Source: Propionibacteriaceae bacterium
Lineage (GTDB): Bacteria; Actinomycetota; Actinomycetes; Propionibacteriales; Propionibacteriaceae
Assembly (NCBI GenBank): GCA_031265725.1
Contig: JAISCH010000181.1
Span: 1 to 5,826, forward strand
Length of the DNA: 5,826 nucleotides
Reading direction: 5' to 3'
Position numbers and translations under genes: made by a program. The notes beneath the pieces were generated by a model that ran no database searches, was not told the origin of the DNA, and worked only from the letters and a program-made list of their open reading frames with translations. This document shows positions 1-5,467 of this stretch, piece by piece. Position 1 is the stretch's first letter. Each line of letters begins with the position of its first letter.

Positions 1-187
1 GGGCGGGGACGAGTTTCGTCAACGCCTGCCGGGTGTGCGGACGGTTCAGCAGGACGACCACGTCAGCCAACCGGCGCGGCACGTCCTCAAGCACGAGTCT
101 GCCGTTGACTCCGAGTTGCAAAGATTTCGAGTCCCGCCACAGTGGATACGCCGGTCTCTTGAGCTGCCATGTTCCAGAGGTTCGCAT
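1..187 (-). CDS. Partial gene (N-terminus, 62 codons), possibly ThiF/E1-like family; runs off left edge
   Basis: An open frame reads leftward from an ATG at 187 to the window edge with no stop. It reads like real protein, including LWRDSKSLQLGVNG (residues 16-29) and LVLEDVPRRLADVVVLLN (32-49). In codons 31-62, 28 of 32 third positions are G or C, as expected for this genome. The pattern 'leu-trp-arg-asp ... leu-gln-leu-gly ... leu-val-leu-glu' followed by a short helical segment resembles, from memory, the N-terminal region of actinobacterial ThiF-like (E1-type adenylating enzyme) proteins. The adenylation domain itself would lie outside the window, so function is not established. No strong ribosome binding site precedes 187. 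An in-frame ATG at 247 is possible, but the added residues look less protein-like. The gene is divergent from the ABC exporter operon and may share its regulatory region. Confidence 0.5.
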   Translation of the reverse strand, partial: MRTSGTWQLKRPAYPLWRDSKSLQLGVNGRLVLEDVPRRLADVVVLLNRPHTRQALTKLVPA

Positions 188-322
188 TGTCCAACAATGA
201 CTGCGGAATCTGGGGCAAGGCAATGGGTGTCCGGCAATCAATGACATCGGTCAATATCGCTGCCCACACCTGGCAGTGTTTAGGTCGTCGGCTGTCGGGA
301 ATAGGGTTTTGCGGCGGGACTA

Positions 323-331
323 TGGTATAAA
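323..331 (+). promoter_or_regulatory. Extended -10 promoter of the ABC exporter operon
   Basis: The bases TGGTATAAA match an extended -10 element (TGn followed by a near-consensus TATAAT hexamer at 326-331). No good -35 is visible at the usual distance, which is tolerated by extended -10 promoters. Transcription would start near 338-340, giving a leader of about 22 bases that contains the ribosome binding site at 351-356. The assignment is inference from base pattern. Confidence 0.5.
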
Positions 332-348
332 TGTGATATCACATTTAT
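327..348. promoter_or_regulatory. Perfect 22-bp palindrome, likely repressor operator
   Basis: Bases 327-348 equal their own reverse complement over all 22 positions, centred on TGTGATATCACA (332-343). The site overlaps the -10 hexamer at 326-331 and the predicted transcription start, so a bound dimeric protein would block the promoter. It is AT-rich in an otherwise GC-rich window. It is not a CRP site: the TGTGA and TCACA arms are separated by two bases rather than six. The size suits a winged-helix dimer such as a GntR, MarR, PadR or TetR member, but no regulator gene is in the window and the family cannot be named from the site alone. Confidence 0.65.
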
Positions 349-350
349 TG

Positions 351-356
351 AGGGGG
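351..356 (+). promoter_or_regulatory. Ribosome binding site for the ABC ATPase
   Basis: AGGGGG lies five bases before the ATG at 362 and directly after the palindromic operator. It fixes that ATG as the start. Confidence 0.7.
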
Positions 357-361
357 AACGG

Positions 362-1294
362 ATGAGTCGAAGCGTGGTAGAGGTCGACCGTTTCCGGATG
401 GATTTCGGGGCCAACACAGTGGTGCGCGACCTGTCGTTCAGCATAGCGCCGGGGGAGACCTTCGGTTTCCTTGGCTCGAACGGGTCCGGGAAGACGACGA
501 CGATCAGGGCATTGCTGGGCATCTACCAGCCCACAGCGGGAAAGCTGCTCGTCAACGGGAGGCCGTTCCGGGCCGGGTCGCAAATTCGGACCGGGGAGAA
601 ACGGACGGTGCTCGGCTACCTGCCCGAGGAGCGCGGCCTCTATAAGAAAGAGCCGGTGATCGACACCATGATCTACTTCGGGCGGCTGAAGGGCATGGCG
701 GCGAAGGCGGCGAGTGCTTGGTCGATGGCCTATCTGGAACGAGTGGGGCTGGCGACCAAGGCGAAGCAGCGGTTGGACAAGTGCTCCGGGGGCGAGCAGC
801 AGAAGGTGCAACTCGGCGTCACCGTTATGAACAATCCGGACCTGCTGATCCTGGACGAGCCGACAAAGGGCTTCGACCCGGTCAACCGCAGGCTGCTGCT
901 GGACATCATTGACGAGCACAAACGCGCTGGGGCGACTGTGATGATGGTCACTCACCACATGGAGGAAGTGGAACGGCTCTGCGACCGGATCCTGCTGCTG
1001 AAGGATGGCGTGGCCAGGGCATACGGTTCGGTGGCAGCGGTGCAGGAACAATTCGGCGCCACTACTGTGAAAGTCGACTGCCGCACCGGGAGCCTCCCCG
1101 AATCGCCGAATTACCGGGTGCTCTCGAACGAACGCGGGATGGCTGAGATCGAATTGACCAGTTCAGTCAAGCCATCGGCGGTGTTGGCGGAGTTGATCCG
1201 GGCCGGAGTCGGAGTCGAGGCGTTCACCCCGAGCCGCCGGTCGCTGGATTCGATCTTCGTGGAAGTCTATGGCGAGCAGGCCGGGAGGGAGTGA
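362..1294 (+). CDS. ABC transporter ATP-binding protein, NatA-like exporter ATPase
   Basis: This 310-residue protein is the cytoplasmic ATPase of an ABC-2 type exporter and should power the permease that follows. Visible motifs: Walker A GSNGSGKTT (38-46), signature CSGGEQQ (141-147), Walker B LLILDE (161-166), D-loop region GFDP (170-173) and switch histidine H198 in VTHH. The Q-loop region reads GYLPEERGLY (85-94), a hallmark of the NatA/YhaQ branch, where the usual glutamine is not kept. Residues from about 225 onward form the extra C-terminal domain (DUF4162-type) common in this branch. The signature begins with Cys141 instead of the usual Leu. The start is the ATG after a good ribosome binding site. 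The substrate is unknown: sodium, peptides, lipids or drugs are all possible for the family. Control is probably by the palindromic operator just upstream. Confidence 0.93.
   Translation: MSRSVVEVDRFRMDFGANTVVRDLSFSIAPGETFGFLGSNGSGKTTTIRALLGIYQPTAGKLLVNGRPFRAGSQIRTGEKRTVLGYLPEERGLYKKEPVIDTMIYFGRLKGMAAKAASAWSMAYLERVGLATKAKQRLDKCSGGEQQKVQLGVTVMNNPDLLILDEPTKGFDPVNRRLLLDIIDEHKRAGATVMMVTHHMEEVERLCDRILLLKDGVARAYGSVAAVQEQFGATTVKVDCRTGSLPESPNYRVLSNERGMAEIELTSSVKPSAVLAELIRAGVGVEAFTPSRRSLDSIFVEVYGEQAGRE
1284..1288 (+). promoter_or_regulatory. Ribosome binding site deciding the permease start
   Basis: GGAGG sits seven bases before the ATG at 1296, inside the last codons of the ATPase gene. This favours 1296 over the in-frame ATG at 1269, which would add nine residues and overlap the upstream gene. 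Confidence 0.75.
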
Positions 1295-1295
1295 G

Positions 1296-2546
1296 ATGAA
1301 TATTTGGAACGTCATCGTTTTCGAGGTGGGACGCACCCTGCGGAAGCCGAGCTTCTGGTTGACCACCCTGCTCATCCCGATATTGATCGTCGTCATCGGC
1401 GGCATTGCCGCATTGGCGTCACTGACCTCCGCGCAGGCAGCCAATTCCCAATCCGGCAATCAGGTGGCGTCTTTTGAATACACCGACGCCTCCGGGCTGA
1501 TTGATGCGGAGCTAGCCAGCAAGGCCAATGGGACGTTGATCACTGATCCAGCGCTCGGGTTGGCGGACGTGCAGGCTGGCCGAGTGGACGCCTTCATTGC
1601 ATTCCCGCAGGATCCGGCGACACAGGCAATCAGCATCGCCGCTGTGGATGCCGGCATTGTTGAGAATGGCAAATATGACAGCCTCGCCCGCAGCATCCTC
1701 GATTCCAGTGTGGAGCGGCGCGTCGATGACGAACGGGCAGTGCAAATCCTGCGCGGGGACGTGCAGATACAGACCACCACCTATCGTGGCGGCGAGCAAG
1801 CTGCCGGACTGGGTGAGGCTATCGTCCCGTTGCTGTTCGCAGTGCTTTTCTTCCTGCTGATCACTTTGATGGGCAATCAGATGTTGTCGGCGTTCCTGGA
1901 GGAGAAGGAGAACCGGGTGGTGGAGATGGTGCTGACAACAATCGACGCCGCCAGCCTGCTGGCTGGGAAAATCGTCAGCCTGCTGATCTGCGGGTTGGTG
2001 CAGGCCTCGGTGTTCGTCATCCCCGCCGTGATCGGGCTGACCATGTTGAACGGTCAGTCGCCGGGTTCCCAAGGCGTCGATCCAGCTTCCGTCGATGGGG
2101 ATTTCGCCGGCCTCGCCTCACTATCACTGACCCTCGACCCGCAACGGATGATCGTCGGAGCGCTGATCCTCATCGGCGCGTTCTGTCTGAACATGGTCAG
2201 TGTGGTGAGTGTGGGGATGATAATGCCGACCGCGAAAGAGGCCGGCGGGTTGTTCACCCCGGTCATGCTGGCATCAGTGCTGCCGTTGTATATCGCCGGG
2301 ATGATGGTCACCACCCCGGAGAATCCGGTGGTGCAAGCTGTCACCTACTTCCCCTGGTCGGGCGGATTGACCGGATTGGTGCGCAACGCCTTCGGCACGC
2401 TGTCACTGGGGGAGTCCGTCACGGTAATAGCGATCCAGTTCAGCGCTGCCGCCTTGATGTACCTGCTCGCCGTCAGGATTTGCCGGACCGGATTGATCTC
2501 CTACACCAAACCGCTGAATCTGCGCGCCGCGTTACGGAGTAATTAA
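1296..2546 (+). CDS. ABC-2 type permease, NatB-like
   Basis: This 416-residue membrane subunit pairs with the ATPase one base upstream (stop and start read TGAGATG), so the two are translationally coupled. Hydrophobic segments are near residues 24-44, 175-196, 227-250, 284-308, 318-338 and 374-394. The first helix is followed by an extracytoplasmic domain of about 130 residues and then five helices, the classic ABC2_membrane_3 (NatB/YhaP) layout. LEEKENRVVEMVLTT (201-215), just after the second helix, matches the conserved 'EEK-x-R-x-x-E-x-L' coupling motif of this family. The outer domain contains a segment (GTLITDPALGLADVQAGRVDAFIAF, about 79-103) of the 'x-x-G-x-x-D-A' type seen in NatB-like proteins. 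It acts in the cytoplasmic membrane as an exporter. The substrate cannot be told from sequence. It ends with TAA, and the operon appears to end here. Confidence 0.92.
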   Translation: MNIWNVIVFEVGRTLRKPSFWLTTLLIPILIVVIGGIAALASLTSAQAANSQSGNQVASFEYTDASGLIDAELASKANGTLITDPALGLADVQAGRVDAFIAFPQDPATQAISIAAVDAGIVENGKYDSLARSILDSSVERRVDDERAVQILRGDVQIQTTTYRGGEQAAGLGEAIVPLLFAVLFFLLITLMGNQMLSAFLEEKENRVVEMVLTTIDAASLLAGKIVSLLICGLVQASVFVIPAVIGLTMLNGQSPGSQGVDPASVDGDFAGLASLSLTLDPQRMIVGALILIGAFCLNMVSVVSVGMIMPTAKEAGGLFTPVMLASVLPLYIAGMMVTTPENPVVQAVTYFPWSGGLTGLVRNAFGTLSLGESVTVIAIQFSAAALMYLLAVRICRTGLISYTKPLNLRAALRSN

Positions 2547-2550
2547 AGAG

Positions 2551-2578
2551 CCGCAATTGCGGAAAGCGGCGAATCGCC
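2551..2578. repeat. Two small adjacent inverted repeats between the permease gene and prfB
   Basis: CCGCAATTGCGG (2551-2562) is a perfect 12-bp palindrome starting four bases after the permease stop. GGCGA-A-TCGCC (2568-2578) follows. An alternative pairing joins GCCGC (2550-2554) with GCGGC (2566-2570). No T-run follows, so this is at best a weak terminator, and it could instead be part of the prfB promoter region. Confidence 0.3.
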
Positions 2579-2588
2579 TCGTTCAGGA

Positions 2589-2594
2589 TAGACT
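2589..2594 (+). promoter_or_regulatory. Candidate -10 element of prfB, suggesting a leaderless mRNA
   Basis: TAGACT fits the TAnnnT pattern of housekeeping actinobacterial -10 elements and ends eight bases before the GTG at 2603. Transcription would therefore begin at or next to the start codon. No Shine-Dalgarno sequence lies in the last eight bases (AAGCCCTT), which agrees with leaderless translation. No convincing -35 is seen. Confidence 0.45.
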
Positions 2595-2602
2595 AAGCCC
2601 TT

Positions 2603-3709
2603 GTGACTGTCGCAGATATGCAAGCGGAGCTGGCCGCGTTGGACTCCACCTTGAGTTCTATCATTGCGGTGCTCGATCCGGCGGCGAAGCGGGAAGAGAT
2701 TGCCGCGTTGGCCGTCGAGGCTGCCCGCCCCGATCTTTGGGACGACCAGGAGAACGCCCAGGCGGTCACCTCGAAGCTGTCTCGTTCGCAGGCCGAGGTG
2801 GACCGGCTGGATGCTTTGCGCGCCCGGGTGGACGACTTGGAAGTCTTGATAGAGCTGGCTGAGGCTGAGGACGACGCCGACACTCTCGCTGAGGCGACCC
2901 GGGAATTGGCCGCGCTCAGCAAAGACATAGCTGCGCTGGAGATCCGTACCCTGCTCTCCGGGGAGTACGACGAACGTGACGCCCTGATCACCGTGCGTTC
3001 GGAGGCCGGGGGAGTGGACGCCGCCGACTGGGCTTCGATGGTGCTGCGGATGTATTTGCGCTGGGCCGAGCGGCATGGTTACGCCACCGAGGTGTACGAC
3101 ATTTCCTATGCCGAGGAGGCCGGTATCAAATCGGCGACTTTCACCGTGAAAGAGCCTTTCGCCTATGGGATGCTGTCGGTGGTACAAGGCACCCACCGGC
3201 TCATCCGCATCTCTCCCTTTGACAACCAGGGCCGCAGGCAGACCTCCTTCGCCGGAGTGGACGTGCTGCCAGTCACCGAGGAGACCGACCATATCGAGAT
3301 TCCGGAGTCCGAGCTGCGCATCGATGTCTTCCGTTCCTCTGGTCCAGGCGGTCAGAGCGTCAACACCACCGACTCAGCGGTGCGGATCACCCACTTGCCC
3401 ACCGGCCTGGTGGTCTCCTGCCAGAATGAGAAATCGCAACTGCAGAACAAGGTGGCCGCCATGCAGGTGCTGCAATCCAGACTGCTGGAGAAGGCCCGGG
3501 CCGAGAAGGAGGCAGAGCTGCGCGGGCTGCTCAGCGAGGGCAATTCCTGGGGGTCGCAGATCCGCAACTATGTGCTACATCCCTTCCAAATGGTCAAGGA
3601 CGTGCGCACCGGCTACGAGGTGGGCAATGCCGAAGCCGTGCTCAACGGGGAGATCGACGCCTTCATCGACGCCGGTATCCGTTGGCGTCGCCAGCAGGGT
3701 GAGCGTTGA
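2603..3709 (+). CDS. prfB: Peptide chain release factor 2 (RF2)
   Basis: RF2 recognises UGA and UAA stop codons in the ribosomal A site and triggers release of the finished protein. The 368-residue length is normal. The N-terminal helical domain spans about 1-115. The stop-codon reading tripeptide SPF, diagnostic of RF2 rather than RF1, is at 204-206 in [19 protein letters not shown]. The catalytic GGQ loop is at 249-251 in [17 protein letters not shown]. Domain 4 and the C-terminal helix (WRRQQGER) are complete. The start is [20 protein letters not shown] matches the usual actinobacterial RF2 N-terminus, and no ribosome binding site is present. The frame is continuous from start to stop, so the programmed +1 frameshift at an early UGA that controls RF2 in E. 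coli is absent. Its own stop is UGA. It is followed after a gap by ftsE. Confidence 0.97.
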   Translation: MTVADMQAELAALDSTLSSIIAVLDPAAKREEIAALAVEAARPDLWDDQENAQAVTSKLSRSQAEVDRLDALRARVDDLEVLIELAEAEDDADTLAEATRELAALSKDIAALEIRTLLSGEYDERDALITVRSEAGGVDAADWASMVLRMYLRWAERHGYATEVYDISYAEEAGIKSATFTVKEPFAYGMLSVVQGTHRLIRISPFDNQGRRQTSFAGVDVLPVTEETDHIEIPESELRIDVFRSSGPGGQSVNTTDSAVRITHLPTGLVVSCQNEKSQLQNKVAAMQVLQSRLLEKARAEKEAELRGLLSEGNSWGSQIRNYVLHPFQMVKDVRTGYEVGNAEAVLNGEIDAFIDAGIRWRRQQGER

Positions 3710-3745
3710 GTCGGCGTTTCTCCGGCCAAAATTTGCTAGTTGGCC

Positions 3746-3751
3746 TACACT
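3746..3751 (+). promoter_or_regulatory. Possible -10 element for ftsE
   Basis: TACACT fits the TAnnnT pattern in the 109-bp gap after prfB. It would start an RNA near 3758, with a leader of about 60 bases carrying the hairpin at 3765-3781. No good -35 lies at the normal distance, so support is weak. Read-through from prfB is an alternative. Confidence 0.25.
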
Positions 3752-3764
3752 CATAAGTGGTCGG

Positions 3765-3781
3765 CCTGAGATTTTCTCAGG
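3765..3781. repeat. Perfect hairpin (7-bp stem, 3-base loop) between prfB and ftsE
   Basis: CCTGAGA (3765-3771) and TCTCAGG (3775-3781) are exact reverse complements separated by TTT. The repeat is followed by AAAAC rather than a T-run, so it is not a classical intrinsic terminator on the plus strand. It could be a weak terminator of prfB, a leader structure of ftsE, or a protein-binding site. Confidence 0.45.
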
Positions 3782-3818
3782 AAAACTTCCCCGTTCCTAC
3801 CCCGGCCGTTAGGTAGCT

Positions 3819-4553
3819 GTGATTAGATTCGAAGACGTTTCGAAGACCTATCCAGGTCAGAAGCGCGCTGCACTCAGCCACGTCAATGTGGAGATTGAAA
3901 AAGGCGAGTTCGCCTTTTTGGTCGGCCCTTCCGGGTCTGGCAAGTCCACCTTCATGCGGCTCATCCTGCGCGAGTACCTTCCCACCGCTGGGCGGCTGTA
4001 CGTGGCCGGCAAGGATCTCACCAAGATGCACTCCTGGAAGGTGCCAGCCCTGCGCCGTCGGATCGGGACGGTGTTCCAAGACTTCCGCTTGCTGCCGGGG
4101 AAGACTGTCCACGAGAATGTGGCGTTCGCGCTGCAAGTCATCGGCAAGCCGAACACGCTGATCAAGCGAGTGGTGCCGGAGACATTGGAATTGGTCGACT
4201 TGACTGGCAAAGGCGACCGCCTTCCGGAGGAATTGTCCGGTGGCGAGCAGCAACGGGTGGCCATCGCCAGAGCCTTCGTCAACCGTCCGCAAATCTTGAT
4301 CGCGGACGAGCCGACTGGAAACCTCGATCCGGCCACCAGCGTGGGCATCATGAAACTTCTCGACCGGATCAACAAGGCCGACACCACGGTGATAATGGCC
4401 ACCCACGATGCCAATATCGTTGACCAGATGCGCAAGCGGGTCATCGAACTGGTCAGCGGAAGCGTGGTCCGCGACCAGACCAAAGGTGTCTACGGCTACG
4501 GCCAGTCCTGGGACTATTCCGGGCCGGGGCGCGACCAACTCAGGGGGAGATGA
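3819..4553 (+). CDS. ftsE: Cell division ATP-binding protein FtsE
   Basis: FtsE is the cytoplasmic ATPase of the FtsEX complex at the division site. It does not transport a solute; with FtsX it relays ATP-driven movement across the membrane to cell-wall hydrolases. In 244 residues the motifs are Walker [10 protein letters not shown] (36-44), Q-loop FQDF (86-89), signature LSGGEQQR (139-146), Walker B ILIADE (159-164), D-loop NLDP (168-171) and switch histidine H196 in ATHD. The FtsE-typical segments [12 protein letters not shown] and [14 protein letters not shown] are present. The tail after about 217 is longer than in E. coli FtsE and ends in a Gly/Tyr/Arg-rich stretch, as in other Actinobacteria. 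The start is GTG at 3819; only a weak AGG at 3811-3813 precedes it. The stop is one base before ftsX, indicating coupled translation. Confidence 0.96.
   Translation: MIRFEDVSKTYPGQKRAALSHVNVEIEKGEFAFLVGPSGSGKSTFMRLILREYLPTAGRLYVAGKDLTKMHSWKVPALRRRIGTVFQDFRLLPGKTVHENVAFALQVIGKPNTLIKRVVPETLELVDLTGKGDRLPEELSGGEQQRVAIARAFVNRPQILIADEPTGNLDPATSVGIMKLLDRINKADTTVIMATHDANIVDQMRKRVIELVSGSVVRDQTKGVYGYGQSWDYSGPGRDQLRGR
4543..4548 (+). promoter_or_regulatory. Ribosome binding site deciding the ftsX start
   Basis: GGGGGA, within the last codons of ftsE, lies six bases before the ATG at 4555 and selects it over in-frame starts further upstream such as 4408, which would overlap ftsE by more than 140 bases. 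Confidence 0.7.
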
Positions 4554-4554
4554 G

Positions 4555-5454
4555 ATGCGGCACGTCTTCCGGGAGGCGCTTTCGGGCATCCGGCGCAACG
4601 GGTCGATGACCGTCGCGGTGATCATAACTATGTGGGTGTCGCTCACCCTGTTCGGCGTCGGCCTGTTGGCCGCCGAGCAAGTGGAGCTCACCAAGGGCCG
4701 TTGGTACGACAAGATTGAGATCAGCGTCTTCTTGTGCGTGAAGACCTCCAAGGCCTCCAACTGCGAGCAGGGCTCAGAAGCGACCCAGGCGCAGAAGGAC
4801 GAGATCAGGACCACTTTGGAGAACAACCCCGAGGTGGATCAGGTTTATTACGAGACCAAGGCCGAGGCGTACGAGGACTTCCGCGCCTACTATGCGAACT
4901 CGCCCGTCCTGGCAACGCTCACCGAAGCCGACATGCAAGACTCTTTCCGGGTGAAGCTGATCAACCCGGAGCAATATCAAGGTGTGGTGTCCGCAGTCAC
5001 CCATATGAAAGGGGTGGAGACTGTCCAGGACCTGCACACCTATCTCGACTCAATCTTCGCCTGGCTGAATATGGCCAGATGGGCGACTATCGGGGCCTCG
5101 GCCGTCCTCCTCATCGCCGCCGCGCTGCAGATCGGCAACACAATCCGGATGGCGGCGTTCAACCGACGCCGGGAATTGGGGATCATGCGCTTGGTGGGCG
5201 CTTCCAATTGGTACATCCTGTTGCCGTTCCTGATGGAGGCGTTGATTTCAGCGATCATGGGCGCGCTGCTGGCGTGCGGCACCCTGGTCGCATTGGAAGA
5301 GTCAATCATCAGGGGTAAAGCCAGGGTTGAGATCGGTGGGGATTGGATAGACCTTTCCCATGTGCAATCGGCATCTTTGATACTAGGTTTAGTAGCAGTG
5401 GTGTTGTCTGTAATCCCAACACTGGTAGCCACACGCAGATTTCTCCGGGTATGA
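4555..5454 (+). CDS. ftsX: Cell division protein FtsX
   Basis: This 299-residue membrane partner of FtsE has the family topology: a cytoplasmic N-terminus, TM1 about 18-40, a large extracellular domain about 41-172, then TM2 about 177-197, TM3 about 219-243 and TM4 about 274-294. The extracellular domain is the part known in other species to contact and activate peptidoglycan hydrolases. The cytoplasmic loop after TM2 has the conserved FNRRRELGIMRLVGAS (202-217) that couples to the ATPase. Two cysteines, C61 and C70, sit in a short insertion right after the first beta-strand of the outer domain and could form a disulfide. The ATG at 4555 follows a good ribosome binding site and overlaps the TGAGATG junction with ftsE. 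Codons 272-294, encoding TM4, are unusually rich in A/T-ending codons. The gene for a secreted coiled-coil protein begins 13 bases after the stop. Confidence 0.96.
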   Translation: MRHVFREALSGIRRNGSMTVAVIITMWVSLTLFGVGLLAAEQVELTKGRWYDKIEISVFLCVKTSKASNCEQGSEATQAQKDEIRTTLENNPEVDQVYYETKAEAYEDFRAYYANSPVLATLTEADMQDSFRVKLINPEQYQGVVSAVTHMKGVETVQDLHTYLDSIFAWLNMARWATIGASAVLLIAAALQIGNTIRMAAFNRRRELGIMRLVGASNWYILLPFLMEALISAIMGALLACGTLVALEESIIRGKARVEIGGDWIDLSHVQSASLILGLVAVVLSVIPTLVATRRFLRV

Positions 5455-5456
5455 GC

Positions 5457-5462
5457 AAGGAG
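5457..5462 (+). promoter_or_regulatory. Ribosome binding site of the secreted coiled-coil protein
   Basis: AAGGAG, just after the ftsX stop, lies five bases before the ATG at 5468. It is the best Shine-Dalgarno match in the window and supports that start over the in-frame ATG at 5498. Confidence 0.75.
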
Positions 5463-5467
5463 TGAGG

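Noticed and set aside
35..244. Small plus-strand open frame at the left edge
   Set aside because: The minus-strand frame from 187 shows better codon bias and a protein-like pattern; the plus frame reads as low-quality sequence without a ribosome site.
327..348. CRP-type binding site at the palindrome
   Set aside because: The TGTGA and TCACA half-sites are two bases apart rather than six, so CRP-like spacing is not met.
320..1051. Long open frame on the minus strand opposite the ABC ATPase
   Set aside because: Its product is rich in His, Arg, Pro and Gln with no recognisable fold, and it lies fully antisense to a gene with all ABC motifs; a by-product of G/C-biased codons.
1269..1295. Upstream in-frame ATG for the permease
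   Set aside because: It would overlap the ATPase gene, and the GGAGG at 1284-1288 is placed for the ATG at 1296.
2603..2720. Programmed +1 frameshift in prfB
   Set aside because: The reading frame is unbroken through the region; no early in-frame UGA or slippery CTT-TGA is present.
2543..3292. Minus-strand open frame opposite prfB
   Set aside because: Antisense to a complete RF2 gene; composition is typical of shadow translation.
3710..3818. Small gene between prfB and ftsE
   Set aside because: No frame in the gap has a start with a ribosome site and reasonable length; only the hairpin and a weak promoter candidate are seen.
3777..4826. 349-codon minus-strand open frame opposite ftsE and part of ftsX
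   Set aside because: Long only because stop codons are rare opposite G/C-ending codons; no motif, no ribosome site, and it covers two well-supported genes.
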